Part shown: piece by piece, positions 11,943-23,650 of the stretch
Layout of the letters: every line of letters begins with the position of its first letter
Numbering within the stretch: position 1 is the first letter of the stretch
Assembly: GCA_002682825.1 (NCBI GenBank)
Contig: NOKP01000036.1
Location: 248,001-312,000 of the forward strand
Reading direction: 5' to 3'
Source of the DNA: Neonectria sp. B-13
Lineage: Eukaryota; Ascomycota; Sordariomycetes; Hypocreales; Nectriaceae
DNA: 64,000 bases
Made by a program: the position numbers and the translations under genes
Notes under the pieces: generated by a model
The model's database searches: none
What the model saw: the letters and a program-made list of their open reading frames with translations, nothing else
Told to the model about the DNA's origin: nothing

Positions 11943-12066
11943 GTATAAGCGAACACATAGCTCTTGAGAGCAGAACTTCTTAGCTTTTATTGGGAGGGTG
12001 AATCTGCGCAATAAAATATTGTTTCACCCAAATTGAAGAATTGCCCCTAAATACTCGTTCTCAAAC

Positions 12067-12804
12067 TCATTCTTTCCAACCATCCCCAGCCCCAAGCATC
12101 CAGTTCAGTCCCACGAGGCGCAGCTGATGCTTGTCGATGAACTTTGCAGGGTCAAAGGAACGTCTCTGAACGAATTCCTCGCCGCCTACGTCCTCCTTTG
12201 CAAGACTGAGGCCAGCGGGCTCTCGGAAGAGGAGAAACAGGTACCGATGAGGTTTCGAGCTGTGATACAGTTCGGGTCAGCAACTGCACCAGATTCATGG
12301 AGTCTGGCTTAAACGAAATGGAAGATAACTGTCAATGAGAATGCTGCGTACTCATCTTTCGGGCCTGGCCCAAGGTACTCAGTTAGGGCGTCCTGGGTCT
12401 GTTTAACAGACTGCCCCGCTTCACTCGCCGGCTGCAACCCAGAAAGAACCCAGTGACGCCAGAAGGCGAACTTTGGATCATCGGGTGTTGGTGCATCGGG
12501 ATCGACGAGTAGCAGCAAGTATGATGTGTCTGATGCTACATCGGCCTAGACGCGGTTAACCCTTGTTTTGAGAGGAAACTGAATCCGGGTGGCTGACCTC
12601 TGGGCTGAAGCTGATATTTGGTGCCGACTTGACTTCGCTCGAGCGAAACAAGTTCCCAAGGTTGATGACTCTTTCATTGAATGTCACGTCGAGCTTCGTT
12701 GTGGGCTTGAAATCTTGGGGGATGATGCTGGCGGCAGAACCAGGGACTAGCTTGGCATCACCCAGAGAGCTGGCCAAAGCCTTTGCCAAGTCTTCGAGAG
12801 CCAT
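12067..12804 (-). CDS. PEBP-family protein (carboxypeptidase Y inhibitor-like)
   Basis: Three minus-strand exons, 12804-12598, 12545-12352 and 12259-12067, encode 197 aa with matching phases. The phosphatidylethanolamine-binding-protein core is clear: LLLLVDPDAPTPDDPKF with the family's DPDAP, FWRHWVLSGL with the ligand-pocket His, then GPGPKD and HRYLFLLFREP. The C terminus RRSFDPAKFI and LVGLNWMLG is typical of TFS1/PEBP proteins. Such proteins bind anionic ligands or lipids, and in yeast TFS1 inhibits carboxypeptidase Y. No signal peptide, so probably cytosolic. Convergent with the NRPS-like gene, 124 bp between stops. Plus-strand frames across exon 3 are shadows. Confidence 0.9.
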
Positions 12805-13764
12805 TCTGCGAAGTAATTGAACCGCGTGAGGCGATACTTGAGTAGAAATGTATCAAGGCTCAGAGAAGGAACCGCGGGGGTTTAACACAAAGATAGAGGA
12901 ATAAACTTCAACGAGGAGGCCTCACTTCGAGCCATGTTATAGTGATTGCACAGCTAAGCTGGCAGCTGAAGCTATACGTTTACTGGTGGAATAATCTGTC
13001 ATTATTCTTCCGTCATCGGCTGTTAACTGACAAGACCAGGACAACCCCGCACTTGTGATTTGGCCATCTTGGCTTCGAGGACTGAAAAATGCGTTGTAAC
13101 TGATGAGTAAATGTTCGTCGACGAGTATCAATGGGCACTTTAGAAACGGAAGTAGAGTCGTTGAATTATCAAGGAAAAATTCCATCCGCGTAGGTGTCCA
13201 CGTTGCCTTGTTCCCCCCTTCAGCCTAGAACTCCCTGTACTGCCACAAGACAAGGGTATCCATTTAGCCGCTACGCCAAGATGCCAAGACTGGGGATACT
13301 GGTTCTGAACCGTACGAACAGCTGAGAAACCAGCAGACTGTAGAACCTGCTCTCATTATGATCCTTACTATAACAAGGAATATGTTTTAACGGACTTCTG
13401 AGGCTTTGTAGTAGCGGTATTTCATTGCATAGTGGTTTGATGTAATTAATTTAGGTTCTCCGCGTCATCAGCCTAGGCTATCACTGATAGTTCTCATCGG
13501 CTGGCTCGACGTTGCCCCGAGCCAAGCTGGAGGCTATTGAATGCACACTTTTTCTACGCTCGACCACTACGGTGTTTGCAAGAACGCGATCCGAGTTGTT
13601 GGTCTAGTCAACGGAGCTTCACACCAAAAAGACTCAAGTCACACTTCTAGAGTAGAGCCTACAAACATGTGCAACGATAGAGGTATTTGAATCGCGTAAT
13701 TAGACGGGAATAGGAAGGATGTCACAGGTTTAGCAAAAGATTAAGCGAAAGATAAGGCAAAAAA
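12805..13764. other. Intergenic, no gene recognised
   Basis: Several short frames occur but none has a recognised motif or a plausible splice pattern. It includes the PEBP promoter at its left end and the 5S rRNA 3' flank at its right end. Confidence 0.4.
13759..13764 (-). terminator. Pol III T-tract terminator of the 5S gene
   Basis: Six consecutive T residues on the minus strand follow the 5S 3' end directly (read as AAAAAA on the plus strand). Four or more T's is the normal RNA polymerase III termination signal. Confidence 0.7.
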
Positions 13765-13883
13765 CATACAACAGTGAGGATTCCCCGGTCGTCACCGACC
13801 CGAGTACTAATTCACCGCTTCTCAGCTTGACTAAGGGAGAGCGGACGGGATCCCGTATTTTCTGAGAGCTATGGTCGTATGTG
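13765..13883 (-). rRNA. 5S ribosomal RNA gene
   Basis: The minus strand begins CACATACGACCATA and ends CACTGTTGTATG, which pair as the terminal 5S helix. Length is 119 nt, normal for 5S. Internal blocks typical of ascomycete 5S are present: GGGATCCCGTCCGCTCTCCC, an AAGCTGAGAAGC stretch, and GTCGGTGACGACC. A T6 terminator follows. Dispersed single 5S genes are usual in Pezizomycotina. Several positions may differ from the functional consensus, so it could be a slightly diverged copy. Confidence 0.85.
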
Positions 13884-14078
13884 CTGAAGATGTCCTGTGG
13901 CTAGATTATATGCACACACAGTCTTGTTGAGGGCTGCCGGTTTTTGCGTCTCTGTTCTTGGAATTAACATAGCCTCAGAAGTTAGTCAAGGGCAAGCAGT
14001 GGGGTTCATAAGAGTAAACCCAAGTCAAGCAATTCCTTGTTTAGAATACTTTTACCAACCTAATTCCCACTTCAACCA

Positions 14079-14945
14079 CTAAACCGTCTCGTACACGACA
14101 ACATCCTTCACCCTCGTAGAAGCTTCAAATCCATCGACGGTATTCTCAGTTGTCAGACCCCTGTAGCTTCCCACACCTCCGCTGAGGGCAAAATTGAGAA
14201 TGACAAAATAGGGCCTCTATGCCAATATCTTCCACTCGTTGAAAGTGCCAATCATGGCTCCCGTAACGTGATAGAACTCTCTTCCGTCCATATACCACGT
14301 CAAATTCTGCTGCCTCCAATCACCATTGCGCCTGTCTACCTTGAAGGCCCAAGTGTGATAGACGCCGCCCTTGTAAGTTACCCTTCCCTTGAAGCCGCCG
14401 TTGTGCTGGCCATTGACATCTTCGAAATGAAGCGTGCCCTGGTTTCGATCGCCCATTTTATTGGTCACCTCGAAGATATCCTACTCGCCGCATTTGGGAT
14501 GGTTAACGCCATTGCGGCAGGATTGACCTTTTGTCCAAAACGACGGCCACATGCCGCTGTACTTGGCTGGGCTGCCAGTGAAGTCGGGCACGCGAATCTC
14601 GGACTGGAGAATTGTAGCCTTACCCGCGCCGCAGGCCCAAGACCTGTCGTTCTCCAGGCGTGCTGATGACCAATAGACTGGGTTGTTGCCTCCTTTCTTG
14701 GCCACAATGTACAGCTGACCGTCTCCGGAAAAATGGGCATTGCTCGCGCGGTCGGTGTGGATCTGGATCTGCTCGAGGCTTGCGGCATTGGGTGTCGTGA
14801 CCTGATTCCTTTTGGAGCCGTCTACCAGGTTGCCCTTGAGGCCGTTGAAGTCGTCAGACCAGACAACGCGGTAGCCGTTCAGCTTCGGGATGGATGCGCA
14901 TGCTGTCGTGAACAGCAGACAAATGCTAGCAAGTTGGGCAAACAT
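14079..14945 (-). pseudogene. GH16 glycoside hydrolase (beta-glucanase-like) pseudogene
   Basis: One intronless minus-strand frame of 289 codons starts at the ATG at 14945, with a signal peptide (FAQLASICLLFTTACAS). The GH16 fold pattern is clear: YRVVWSDDFNG, a YSGMWPSFWTKG strand, then LTWYMDGREFY and ALSGGVGSY near the end. Two in-frame TAG codons interrupt it. The first lies inside the catalytic signature, between the Glu and the Asp-Ile-Phe-Glu part (about 14481-14483). The second comes just after EWKILA (about 14217). Both can arise by one C-to-T or G-to-A change. The rest of the frame is intact, so inactivation looks recent. A functional product would be a secreted beta-glucan-active enzyme. 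Readthrough or a sequencing error is possible but less likely. Confidence 0.85.
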
Positions 14946-16597
14946 CGGTATCGCCGTTTGCCAAACTAGAATGTGGGACTTATGAGAAAGACGATTTGCA
15001 ACCTCGTACCGAGTTTCTAAAAGCGAGAGCACTGCAGACCTTCAAAGTATTATTGAAGAGGCGGCTATCTATTTTGGGGTGGCAGATGACGACATACAAG
15101 CTCCATGCCAATGATGAGAGTGTCATTTACGGCTATCACGGCACGACTTTACGAATATCTCTGTGCGACTAGGCAAGGATTCTTCCGGTACTCTGATTGA
15201 TTAGAGTCAGAGATTGACTGGCAGTATACAAGACCTTGTCGATGGGATAGATAAGGGGGCAGAGCGACTGTGTTAAATTGAAGATGATGGTCTAATTAGT
15301 GTCGAGTTCATCTCATCTCAAAGCAGCAGGTGTCAGCAAAATTGATTTTAGTAACAGAGGAGAATCCTGCTTTCCCTGCCTACTGCATTTGGCCATTTAG
15401 CCTAAAGATCTAAACAGTATCCCGTTCTAATATTAATTTCGCTTTCAAATGTCTTTCGTTGGGACACATCTGTCCAGGAGACAAATACGCAAGTCGCATA
15501 AGGCTCCCGATACAAGGCGACAGAACGCGCGTGAAGGTCAATTAACCAAGATCTAAAAGCAAGATTATGAAACCTGCATCACGCGGAATTATACTAATAC
15601 CGTCCTAGTGTCAGTAATTGTGTGTTGGCAGTGGAGCGAGCTCCGGGTTTTGGACCCCAGATCCCTGCAAGGCGACTGCGCCTTGTTATTTTCAAGTTGT
15701 CGACCAAATATTCATTGCCGCATTAGTAACTGTGTTTTTGGCTATCAGAAATCATGTGGACTACAGTAGATCATCTAAGCTACTACCAAGTCGTTGTAGT
15801 CGCTAGTAGAGACTCGGTTAACTAATCATCGCTCATAAACCATCGTCGACAATCACTTCTCTCCTCGACGAGCCGGCCCGATGAAACATCAGTCTATTAC
15901 ACCCCTTGTCGAGCAACGCAACCCAAGAAACTTCAGTAATTGCCAAGAGTGAAGATGATTACTCGTTTAGGCAGGTGGGTTTTCCACATGAGGAGACTTG
16001 AAAAGGAAGGATTCGGACCAGAAGAGAGCTGCACCGATCGGCCGCGATTCCGCCTAGCTTCATGTCTTCCATTGTATAACGAAGGAATCCTCCGTGATGT
16101 GGAGTATAAATGACCGCAAAAGGCATCCCGTATGTATTCGACCGAGTGTTGATCATCTGCTTGGGCTTTTTGTGTCCATTTTTACCCGCCATCTTGGTCA
16201 CAGCGTCAATGCGGTGCCACTCCAACCAAACGCTGTCCCCGCTACGATCCTTCAAGGCTTTCTCATGTTGTCCTCGGAGGTCCAGGACCAACGATATAGG
16301 TCTTTCTTGGTTGCAGGTTCCACCTTGGTCTTCCAGCTCCTCGACATCTCCACTTATTCATTCTATTGCCTCGATCCTTCATTTCAGCTCTACACGGCCT
16401 ACAACGCGTAGGCTGTCAAGTCTACTAAGGCAGAATTGGGATTATGGAATTGTATTTAAGATGATCAGAAAGTACCGTCTAGAACTTGTTTTACCTATGC
16501 TCCATCTCATCACCACTCTTCGTCCTAGTATTTAACCCCCCCCCCCCCCGCCGATTCTCCCACCAAATCAACTTCAAATCCACCATCGTTCTTCATC
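14946..16597. other. Intergenic, no gene supported
   Basis: A 110-codon open stretch on the minus strand (15959-16291) lacks a good ATG and any recognised motif. A run of 14 C's lies at 16536-16549, 48 bp upstream of the secreted-protein ATG, within a pyrimidine-rich leader. Nothing else is recognised. Confidence 0.4.
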
Positions 16598-17266
16598 ATG
16601 CATTTCTGGAACTCCCTCCTCCTCTCCGGAGCTCTCCTCGGCACTGCTCAGGCAGCATCCTCTCTTGTTGCCCGGGATGACATCCCCAACTGCGACGATG
16701 AATCCCAGACTTACTCTGGATCCTACACCGACGGCGAGGGCACGTACGTCACCTCGGATGGCGTCTCGCATCCCTACAAGTTCCCCAAGATTCGCAAGTG
16801 TTGGTGGGACTACTTCGTTGTCGATGCCTCGGTAGAATATCTGCCGTGGCAGAAGGCGACAGGAGATATCTACTGCACTGGCACGGCCAACTGCATTGCC
16901 ACGCAGCTGTCTGGCAGCCAGGTATGCCAGAGTCGATCCGAGTCCATCAGCGCCAATGTCGGCTTCGAGATCGAGGGCTTCAGCATGGGCCTGAGTGTCA
17001 CCGTCACGACCGAGGAGTCGCGATGTGAGACGGCCTCAGACACCACAGCCTGTACCTGGGACGACTCCCAGTGCCACACCATCTGGACCCAGCAGCAGGT
17101 CCTGAGGCAGAATGGATACCGGCGCCATCGATGCGACTATGGCGCTGAGACTCACTGCATGGGCGACTGGACCATGGACACTCCTACCACGTACATCAGC
17201 TATGGCTGCGGCTCTGCGTGTACCGACACCAACACTTGCGGCAACACGGATGGATCGAGCTGCTAA
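16598..17266 (+). CDS. Small secreted cysteine-rich protein, function unknown
   Basis: One exon, 222 aa, starting at the ATG at 16598 and ending TAA. A signal peptide is evident (MHFWNSLLLSGALLGTAQA), followed by a possible dibasic-like processing site near LVARDD. The mature part has 14 cysteines, an even number that would allow seven disulfides, and the last third is Cys- and Thr-rich. I do not recognise the family. Size, secretion signal and cysteine content resemble conserved secreted proteins of plant- or insect-associated fungi, including candidate effectors, but nothing in the sequence proves such a role. It is isolated: no operon-like partner, with the 3' end 363 bp from the ZNFX1-like stop. 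Confidence 0.8.
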   Translation: MHFWNSLLLSGALLGTAQAASSLVARDDIPNCDDESQTYSGSYTDGEGTYVTSDGVSHPYKFPKIRKCWWDYFVVDASVEYLPWQKATGDIYCTGTANCIATQLSGSQVCQSRSESISANVGFEIEGFSMGLSVTVTTEESRCETASDTTACTWDDSQCHTIWTQQQVLRQNGYRRHRCDYGAETHCMGDWTMDTPTTYISYGCGSACTDTNTCGNTDGSSC

Positions 17267-17629
17267 GAGACGGCAGGGAGTTTCCAGAGCGATGAACCCA
17301 GGCAAGGATCAAACGAGGAAGTACGGTTGCTTGTCGACTGATTGGATGAGGGTACGGAGAAATGGAAAGACGAGGAGGCAGATCAGCATCACTATGCAGT
17401 CATATCAGCGTATATAACATGACAGTGTAAAACCACAATCGAACATGTTTGTGCCAAACTTTCTCCTTGTCGTGGATTACAATCAGTACTCTTAGTTTTC
17501 TGGTACATTAGTGGGCAATGGTATTTGTCGAGTATCACTACATACCTCCTAACAGGACATGAAAACTAAGAACCACAAGTCCAATCTTCCACTGACAGTG
17601 ACCTACCTTGACAAAAAAAAAAGTGCAGC
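17267..17629. other. Convergent 3' intergenic region
   Basis: Lies between the stop codons of the secreted-protein gene and the ZNFX1-like gene. No motif or gene is seen. Confidence 0.45.
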
Positions 17630-20600
17630 CTACAGTCTAACTCCCCCAAACCCTCTCGCAATTTCCTCAATCTCAGTTGCATGTCTCACACCCTCAACTG
17701 ATACGTGATCTCGCCCGCCAATACGGGCACCACACTCAGGACATGTGGCTTCCTCCATTGCCATGCCACAGTTGTTGATGGTGAACGGATGGTCATTCTC
17801 ACAGGTGTACCAATGCCCGGTTCCTAAGAGCTCTGCCGTCGACGCATTATATATTTCTCTCATCTCCTCCGCGGTGACTGGACGGTACGTGAAGCCATTC
17901 AATGCTTCCTCAACAGCGTCGATCTCGCTCTTGAGCAGGGCTACCAATTGGTACTTTTCGAGCAGTTCTCTGGCCTGCTTGACATGCGCAAGGCCTCTTT
18001 TCTTTAGTTCCTCGGTCGTCTCTGCCGTTTGTGTGGCTGATGGCGGTGAAGAAGCTTCTGGCTTTGTCGATGTCTGAGTTGTGCCTGCTTGCTGTGTTGC
18101 AGGCAAAACCAAGGAGCGGGAGATCGCACACAGCTGAGCGGAGCATATATGACCCTGTGTCTCTTCTTTGGGGTGCGTTGTGATTTGTGCAAGTTGGATC
18201 ACCTTCTCGCAATTGACTAAGAAGACTGAAAGGTCCAGCCTTACATCAGACCGAGCAGACGCCGATCCCATGAGAGAAAAAAGGCCCAAGAAGTCGGAGA
18301 GAATAACAACATCCAACTTCAACAACAACACAAGTGCAAGAAGTGCCCCCTTGCTCTGCACAATGGATTGGTCGTAGCGGAACTCATTGCTTGTGCCACG
18401 CCGGAGGTTTGCATGCCTGACCAGTTCGGCAACCCGCTGGAACGGCTGTTCCTCCTTTCGCACCTGCTTCTCGTAGGCTGCGACTCGTTTTCGGAAGTTC
18501 ATGATGGTGTTGTATCGTCCTTTGCAAACATAGCCCTTCAAAGTGTCAAGTTGTCTCTGACATGACCCGGCGAGCGTCAAGTTGCCAGTCGCCTCGGCCT
18601 GCTGAGCGAGAATGGGAGTTTGGATTGTCTGGGACAACTTTTCCTGTTCTGCGAGGAGACCCCTCGCAAGCGAGAGGTGCTTAGCGTTAGACCAAGAGAT
18701 GAACTTCTTTGTTGATTCGTCCAGCATGGCGCGTCGCACGATACGGCCGTATCTCGAGATGTTTCGAAGCGAACCGCGACAAGTAGCACATGTCTTGATT
18801 CCCTCTTGGTCCATAGAAAACGGCTTCGAGCTCCCCAGAAGGTTTTTTGGGAGCCCATTCTCATCCAGGTCGTAGTGGGCTGCCATGGACATCTGGCCAT
18901 CCATGGACGAGACGGTCAAGAAGTGGCCACAGTCAGGGAAGACGCAAGGCTCCTCGTTCAGATCCACCTCGTGATATTCCTTCATCTCGAGAAAGTCAAC
19001 ACATAGAGACTTGATGTCTTCGGATGCGCACTGCTGGCAGTATGTTGAGTTTGGACAAGTCTCACCACAAAGAGAGGGACCTATTATACCCATCAGTACC
19101 AAATTTGACAACCCGAACCGGCTCAACTTACACTGATGACCACAGTCAAGTATCTCTTCGCACCTCAAAGAACACGGCACCCAGTCGCAGGGGGCGGCGC
19201 AAGGCGCTGTACATTTGGAGTGAGCACAGCTCGACTCACACTTCTCTTCGGCACAAGGAACACAAGGCTCATTACAAGCCTTGCTGCACCTCGAATGGCT
19301 GCAACGCACTTCGCATCGCTCCATGCACGGCTTACACGGGGCTTCGCCGTGACAACTCTGGGTGCATTTGTGTTGACAGGTGGAATAGCCTCGGCTGCAT
19401 TGCTGCTTGCATATACCATGGTTCTGTTTCGTGACCACGTCTTCTTGTCGTGTATTGCAAACACGACAGATGCTTTTGCAGGTATGACCACAAAGACGAT
19501 GGCTGCCACACATGGCGGTGCATTGATAATTGGCGGCGGTGACGTCTTCGTGACATTGGACTTGCACCGCATGATTACAACCAGGAACTGTCCGTGTGAC
19601 CGTGGTAGTACATCGCACCGAAGAGGGACATTGAGCCTCCCAGCATCGAGGTGATTCAAGTTCATGTCCGCACGGAAGCTTGAGGAATGTATTCTTCAGC
19701 ACAACCTGGCACTTCGGGTGGCAGCGCTCTCCGCATCGAAGTGGACAAGCATGATCACAACCTTTCTTCAACCGGAGACAGTCCTCTAGACACTTGACGG
19801 CGAGGTGGAGATTATCGGAGTGGCATCTTCCAGTGCAAGCATGCCCACATAAAAGTCTCTTGTCACATGGCAGGTTACAACCGCTCTCCGGCGAGAATTG
19901 TAAAAAGTGGTCCGGCTGAGAGACGAGAATCGGCGTTTTCGGATGTCGAGGGCATTGAAGTTCAAGCTTTGGACCCAAGTTGTCGTTGGCAGCAAGCATC
20001 CTTGTGACGTCTGCCCACATGGGAACTTCTTTGTATGTATCCGAGTTTCCGATGATGTACATGCCGTGTTGCGCTCGCGAGAGGAGGACGTTGATCCGGT
20101 TATTCGTTCTGAGGAAGCCGCAGTTGTGCTGGGGATTGCTTCGGACCAGAGATATCACGATGACTTTGGCTTCCTCACCCTGGAAGTTGTCGACGGTTGC
20201 GACCCTGACGCTGTTGAGAAGGGTAGTTTTGCTGACAAGAGACGAAGACGGCAGGGTCTCGGAACTGTCAGCCTGCAGCGCCTCCAGCTCATCCAGATCC
20301 CGATCGTTGACGCAGATCTCGAACATGGACTCCATTCTACGACGAAGGAGTTGCAGTTGTCCGAGGTACGGCGTGAGGACTGCAATGTCGCCTGGGGCGT
20401 ACGTCCCTTGCTTGGAGAGGTGAGAGACGAGAGCGGCAGTCATCTCGACTTCAAAAGTATTGGATCGAGACGTGGTGATGGAGTCGTTGTTCTCGCCTGC
20501 AGTCTCCAGCTGGTCGTGTTGAAACCAAAACAGTCGCCTCTTCATGCCTACCACTTCAGGATAGTCTCCCACGGCATCGGCGTCCTTGAGAGACGGGTAC

Positions 20601-23600
20601 AGCGTTGATCGAACCAGCTCGGCGATGGACGGATGCATTCGTCTTTGCGTCTCCAGAATGCTGTAGGGCACTCGCAGGTCCGTGTCATGTGGAGGCTGAA
20701 CCAGTCTTTCGAAGAGCGACATGTCGAGTGAGTACTGCCGACCGCGAGGATTCGTGCTTTGAAGATCGTAGTTCTGTATCTGGGGCCGTAGTTGAAGGTG
20801 GTCTCCAATCAAGATGGCGTGCTCTACCGAAGGGAGAAGAGCAGTCAGGATGTGTGCCTCAAGGACCTCGCCAGCCTCTTCGCAGAGCATGATCTTGCAT
20901 CTTAGCTTTCGGAGCGAGTCGAGGTTTCTCGCGAGGCCGGTTGTGGTGACACCAACGACATCGGCTTGTTGGAGACAACGCAGGTCGACGTCTCCGCGGA
21001 TTTGATCTCGGTGCTTGATTGCTTCGTCATAGTTCTCTTGGAGTCTCGATAGCTTCGCGATGATCGGGTCTCGAATCATCTTGGTCCAGTGGCGATGTAA
21101 CTGCCGTCGCTCGGTGTGGGACATGCTACGCACGTGAGTAACCTTCAATGTTTCCAGCGGGACAGGCGGTCGCAGAATCTCATGTCCGCCCGCAAGCCAC
21201 CTGTCAATGATGGTTTCCGGTTGGTGAACAACCCTAGTCCACCCATCTTGGTTCTCTCCGAAGAGCTCAGCGTGTTGTCGGCGGTTCTCTGAGGCTAAAA
21301 ACGTCTTCACTGTGTTCCAGGAGTGGCAGGCTGACAGTTCTTTCAGCAGGATGTTGCCCTCCTGGACAAGATCGCGGATGGTTTGTTCCGCGTTGTAAAG
21401 GCCGCTCTTTTCCGCCTTGGTGCGAATGAATGATTTGACGACAGTGCGCAGGTTGAGATTTTGGAGGCGTTCCGACTTTGAGCGAGATCCGATTCGGATG
21501 ATGCTTTTGGTTGCGTCATCAAGAAGATGCTCGAGAAGTTGGTCCAGTGCGTGGTTGGTGTAGCAGACGCACAGGATAGGACCAAGCTTAGCCGTCGTCT
21601 TGCTTCTCAACAACACCTTGACAATCTTCTCGCCGGTGTAGCTCTTCCCGGTGCCAGGGGGGCCTTGTATAAGGGACAGCTCTCTTGAAAGAGTGTTCAA
21701 AAGACCTGCAGACTGCGTCGGGTCGAGTGTCGACTGAGATGCGAGTGTACCAGGGGCAGGAGGGCTCCGAGGATCTATGGTGAATGGAATCTTGTCGGTG
21801 GTGAGGCAACTCAAATCGAATGTGAAGCCAGCCCTTCTTGCGTATTGAGGCGGCTTCACCTCGACTTCCGAGGACGAACTCTCCGATGGCGCCAAGAGGG
21901 CTTGGAATGGAATGCTGGGCCTTTCGTGCATCTGTTGGAGGGCTGATAGAGTGTGCTTGAACGAGTCGAGAAGGACACCAGGGAACTCGACGAGATATCG
22001 ACGAAGGGACGAGCCCACGTGCCGATACCATCGCATCGCTTGTGTGATCTCATTTCTTCCTGCGTCGACGAGCTTGAGGTTGACGAAGAGGCAAGCGTGG
22101 TCGTCTGAGAGCGTGAGCTGCTCCTGTGTCCGCGGGGCCTCGTCCGACTGGGCGACATGGACCTTACGAGCCTCCTTGTCGTCCTTGCTTCTCATGGTTG
22201 TGTCAGACACAACGCAGAAGAGCATTGAGCCAGTGACGTCAAAGAGGCACACGAGTGCTCCGGCCTGAAGCCGTTTCGATTGCATCCACCAGTCCTTCCG
22301 TTTCTTAAGGGTCATCTTGGCGACGGGTTGGGGCTGGGAGCACCTGACTGTCATCTCCAGCCCGGTGACTCTGTTTATATTGACGTCGATCGCAACTGGA
22401 AAATCATAGGTGTATATTCTGAGGCTGTTTTGGGGTCGACGAGACTGCTTGTTGTCTTGGTTACGGACAGACTCGAGCATCTCCCGAACGGCGTCTCGAA
22501 GTTGGCCGACAGTATCTTCCCTAACGAGGCGGAACTCCCGGTCGAGGCGGCCACGGATGCCCTGGGTGTGCCATTCAGCAGGGTCGTTGGTCGGCAGGTA
22601 CTCTCCGCGTGGAGAGATGATCTCGTCGTAGGTGGGCATGATCTTGATCTTGGTGATATCCGCGTGGTCGTTGTCGTGGCGTGGTCCATCGGCGGACAAG
22701 ACGCCAGGGAGATCTCGCCTGAGGACGAACGTCTCTCGGGTGATGGGAATTTGGGGTCTGCGTTGTAGGTCTGGAACATTATTACCAACATCCAGACGTT
22801 GCTGCATATACTCGAGGTACTTGGAGGCCTGTAGACGGGAAAATTCTTCGTCTGGGTTGGAAACGTCCTCGACAACCTTGGCAAATTCGGAAACCAGCTT
22901 GGCGAACTCGGGGTGGATCATGTTGTTCGTGTTGCAGTCGAAGACCTTGGAAAGCACAGAAAGAGACAGCTCTGTCGTTGCCATCCGTGAAGTCATCGGG
23001 GATTTGACAAGCCGGGTCGTGTAGTAGAAGACCCTTGTCATGCGCGCACCGCCAACCCCCAGGACGAAGTTGAAGACGGTCGCAACTTGCTGTTCCAGGA
23101 CGGCCGAGTCCACCACGCAAGGATGGGTAATGAGCGTGAACATGGGCTTGATCTCGGTCTCCCACAATGTGATCCTTGCCGCTTGGCTGTCGGGGGCAGC
23201 TGGGATGTGTCGGTCCGCGACAGCCTTGATAAAGGCCAAGCCAGGATCGGTCGCCAGCAACTTGATGGCTTCCTGGGCAGCGCCGACATCGCCGTCCATC
23301 AGCTCCAGACCAAGCTGGAAGAATCGGCTGACGGCTGAAGCAGTCATGTCAAGTGAGTGTGAGCCCATCTCGCCTCTGTCAAACAGTCGCCGCCACTCTC
23401 GCAGCTTTCCATCGCGGGCAGGGTCGGGGCCGTTGTTTGAGGGGCGGAAGCCGGAAGCTCGCTGTTGGCCATCGTGAAAGTATCTGCAGCGATTTTCAAA
23501 CTTGCAGGACCCCTTACGCTTGAACTCGAAGCAGGTGTTGCGGGAGTCCGGTATGCCTGGTCCACGACGGCCACCTCTGGTTGCTTGTCAGTCTCAACAT

Positions 23601-23650
23601 GACGCAGCAGGCTGGACAGCGGTGAACACTTACCTCCCGTTGGGCGCCAT
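17630..23650 (-). CDS. ZNFX1-like NF-X1 finger and SF1 helicase protein
   Basis: Exons 23650-23634, 23576-19132 and 19080-17630 encode 1970 aa. The open frame alone would start at 23368. A short first exon and a spliced extension add a CCCH finger, Cys21-x8-Cys30-x5-Cys36-x3-His40, in phase. A 51-nt intron at 19081-19131 keeps the frame if retained. Its removal restores an NF-X1 core CGHQCPSLCGE. Domains: CCCH finger; UPF1-type superfamily 1 helicase (Walker A GPPGTGKS near 648, Walker B region CEEAGEV near 903, IGDHLQLRP, ETQRRMHPSI, DNFQGEEAKV, NVLLSRAQHG); repeated NF-X1 Cys-rich fingers about 1240-1510; C-terminal RZ finger (HWYTCENDHPF..CPECG) near 1900. Relatives include animal ZNFX1 and S. 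pombe Hrr1, which act in RNA-based silencing. A similar role here is inferred. Confidence 0.93.

Noticed and set aside
12127..12312. Plus-strand 61-codon frame
   Set aside because: It is antisense to exon 3 of the PEBP gene, whose motifs and phases are convincing.
13897..14082. 61-codon plus-strand frame next to the 5S gene
   Set aside because: No motif; overlaps the 3' end of the GH16 pseudogene on the other strand.
15959..16291. 110-codon minus-strand frame
   Set aside because: No ATG at its start, no domain, no splice pattern; kept only as a note in the intergenic entry.
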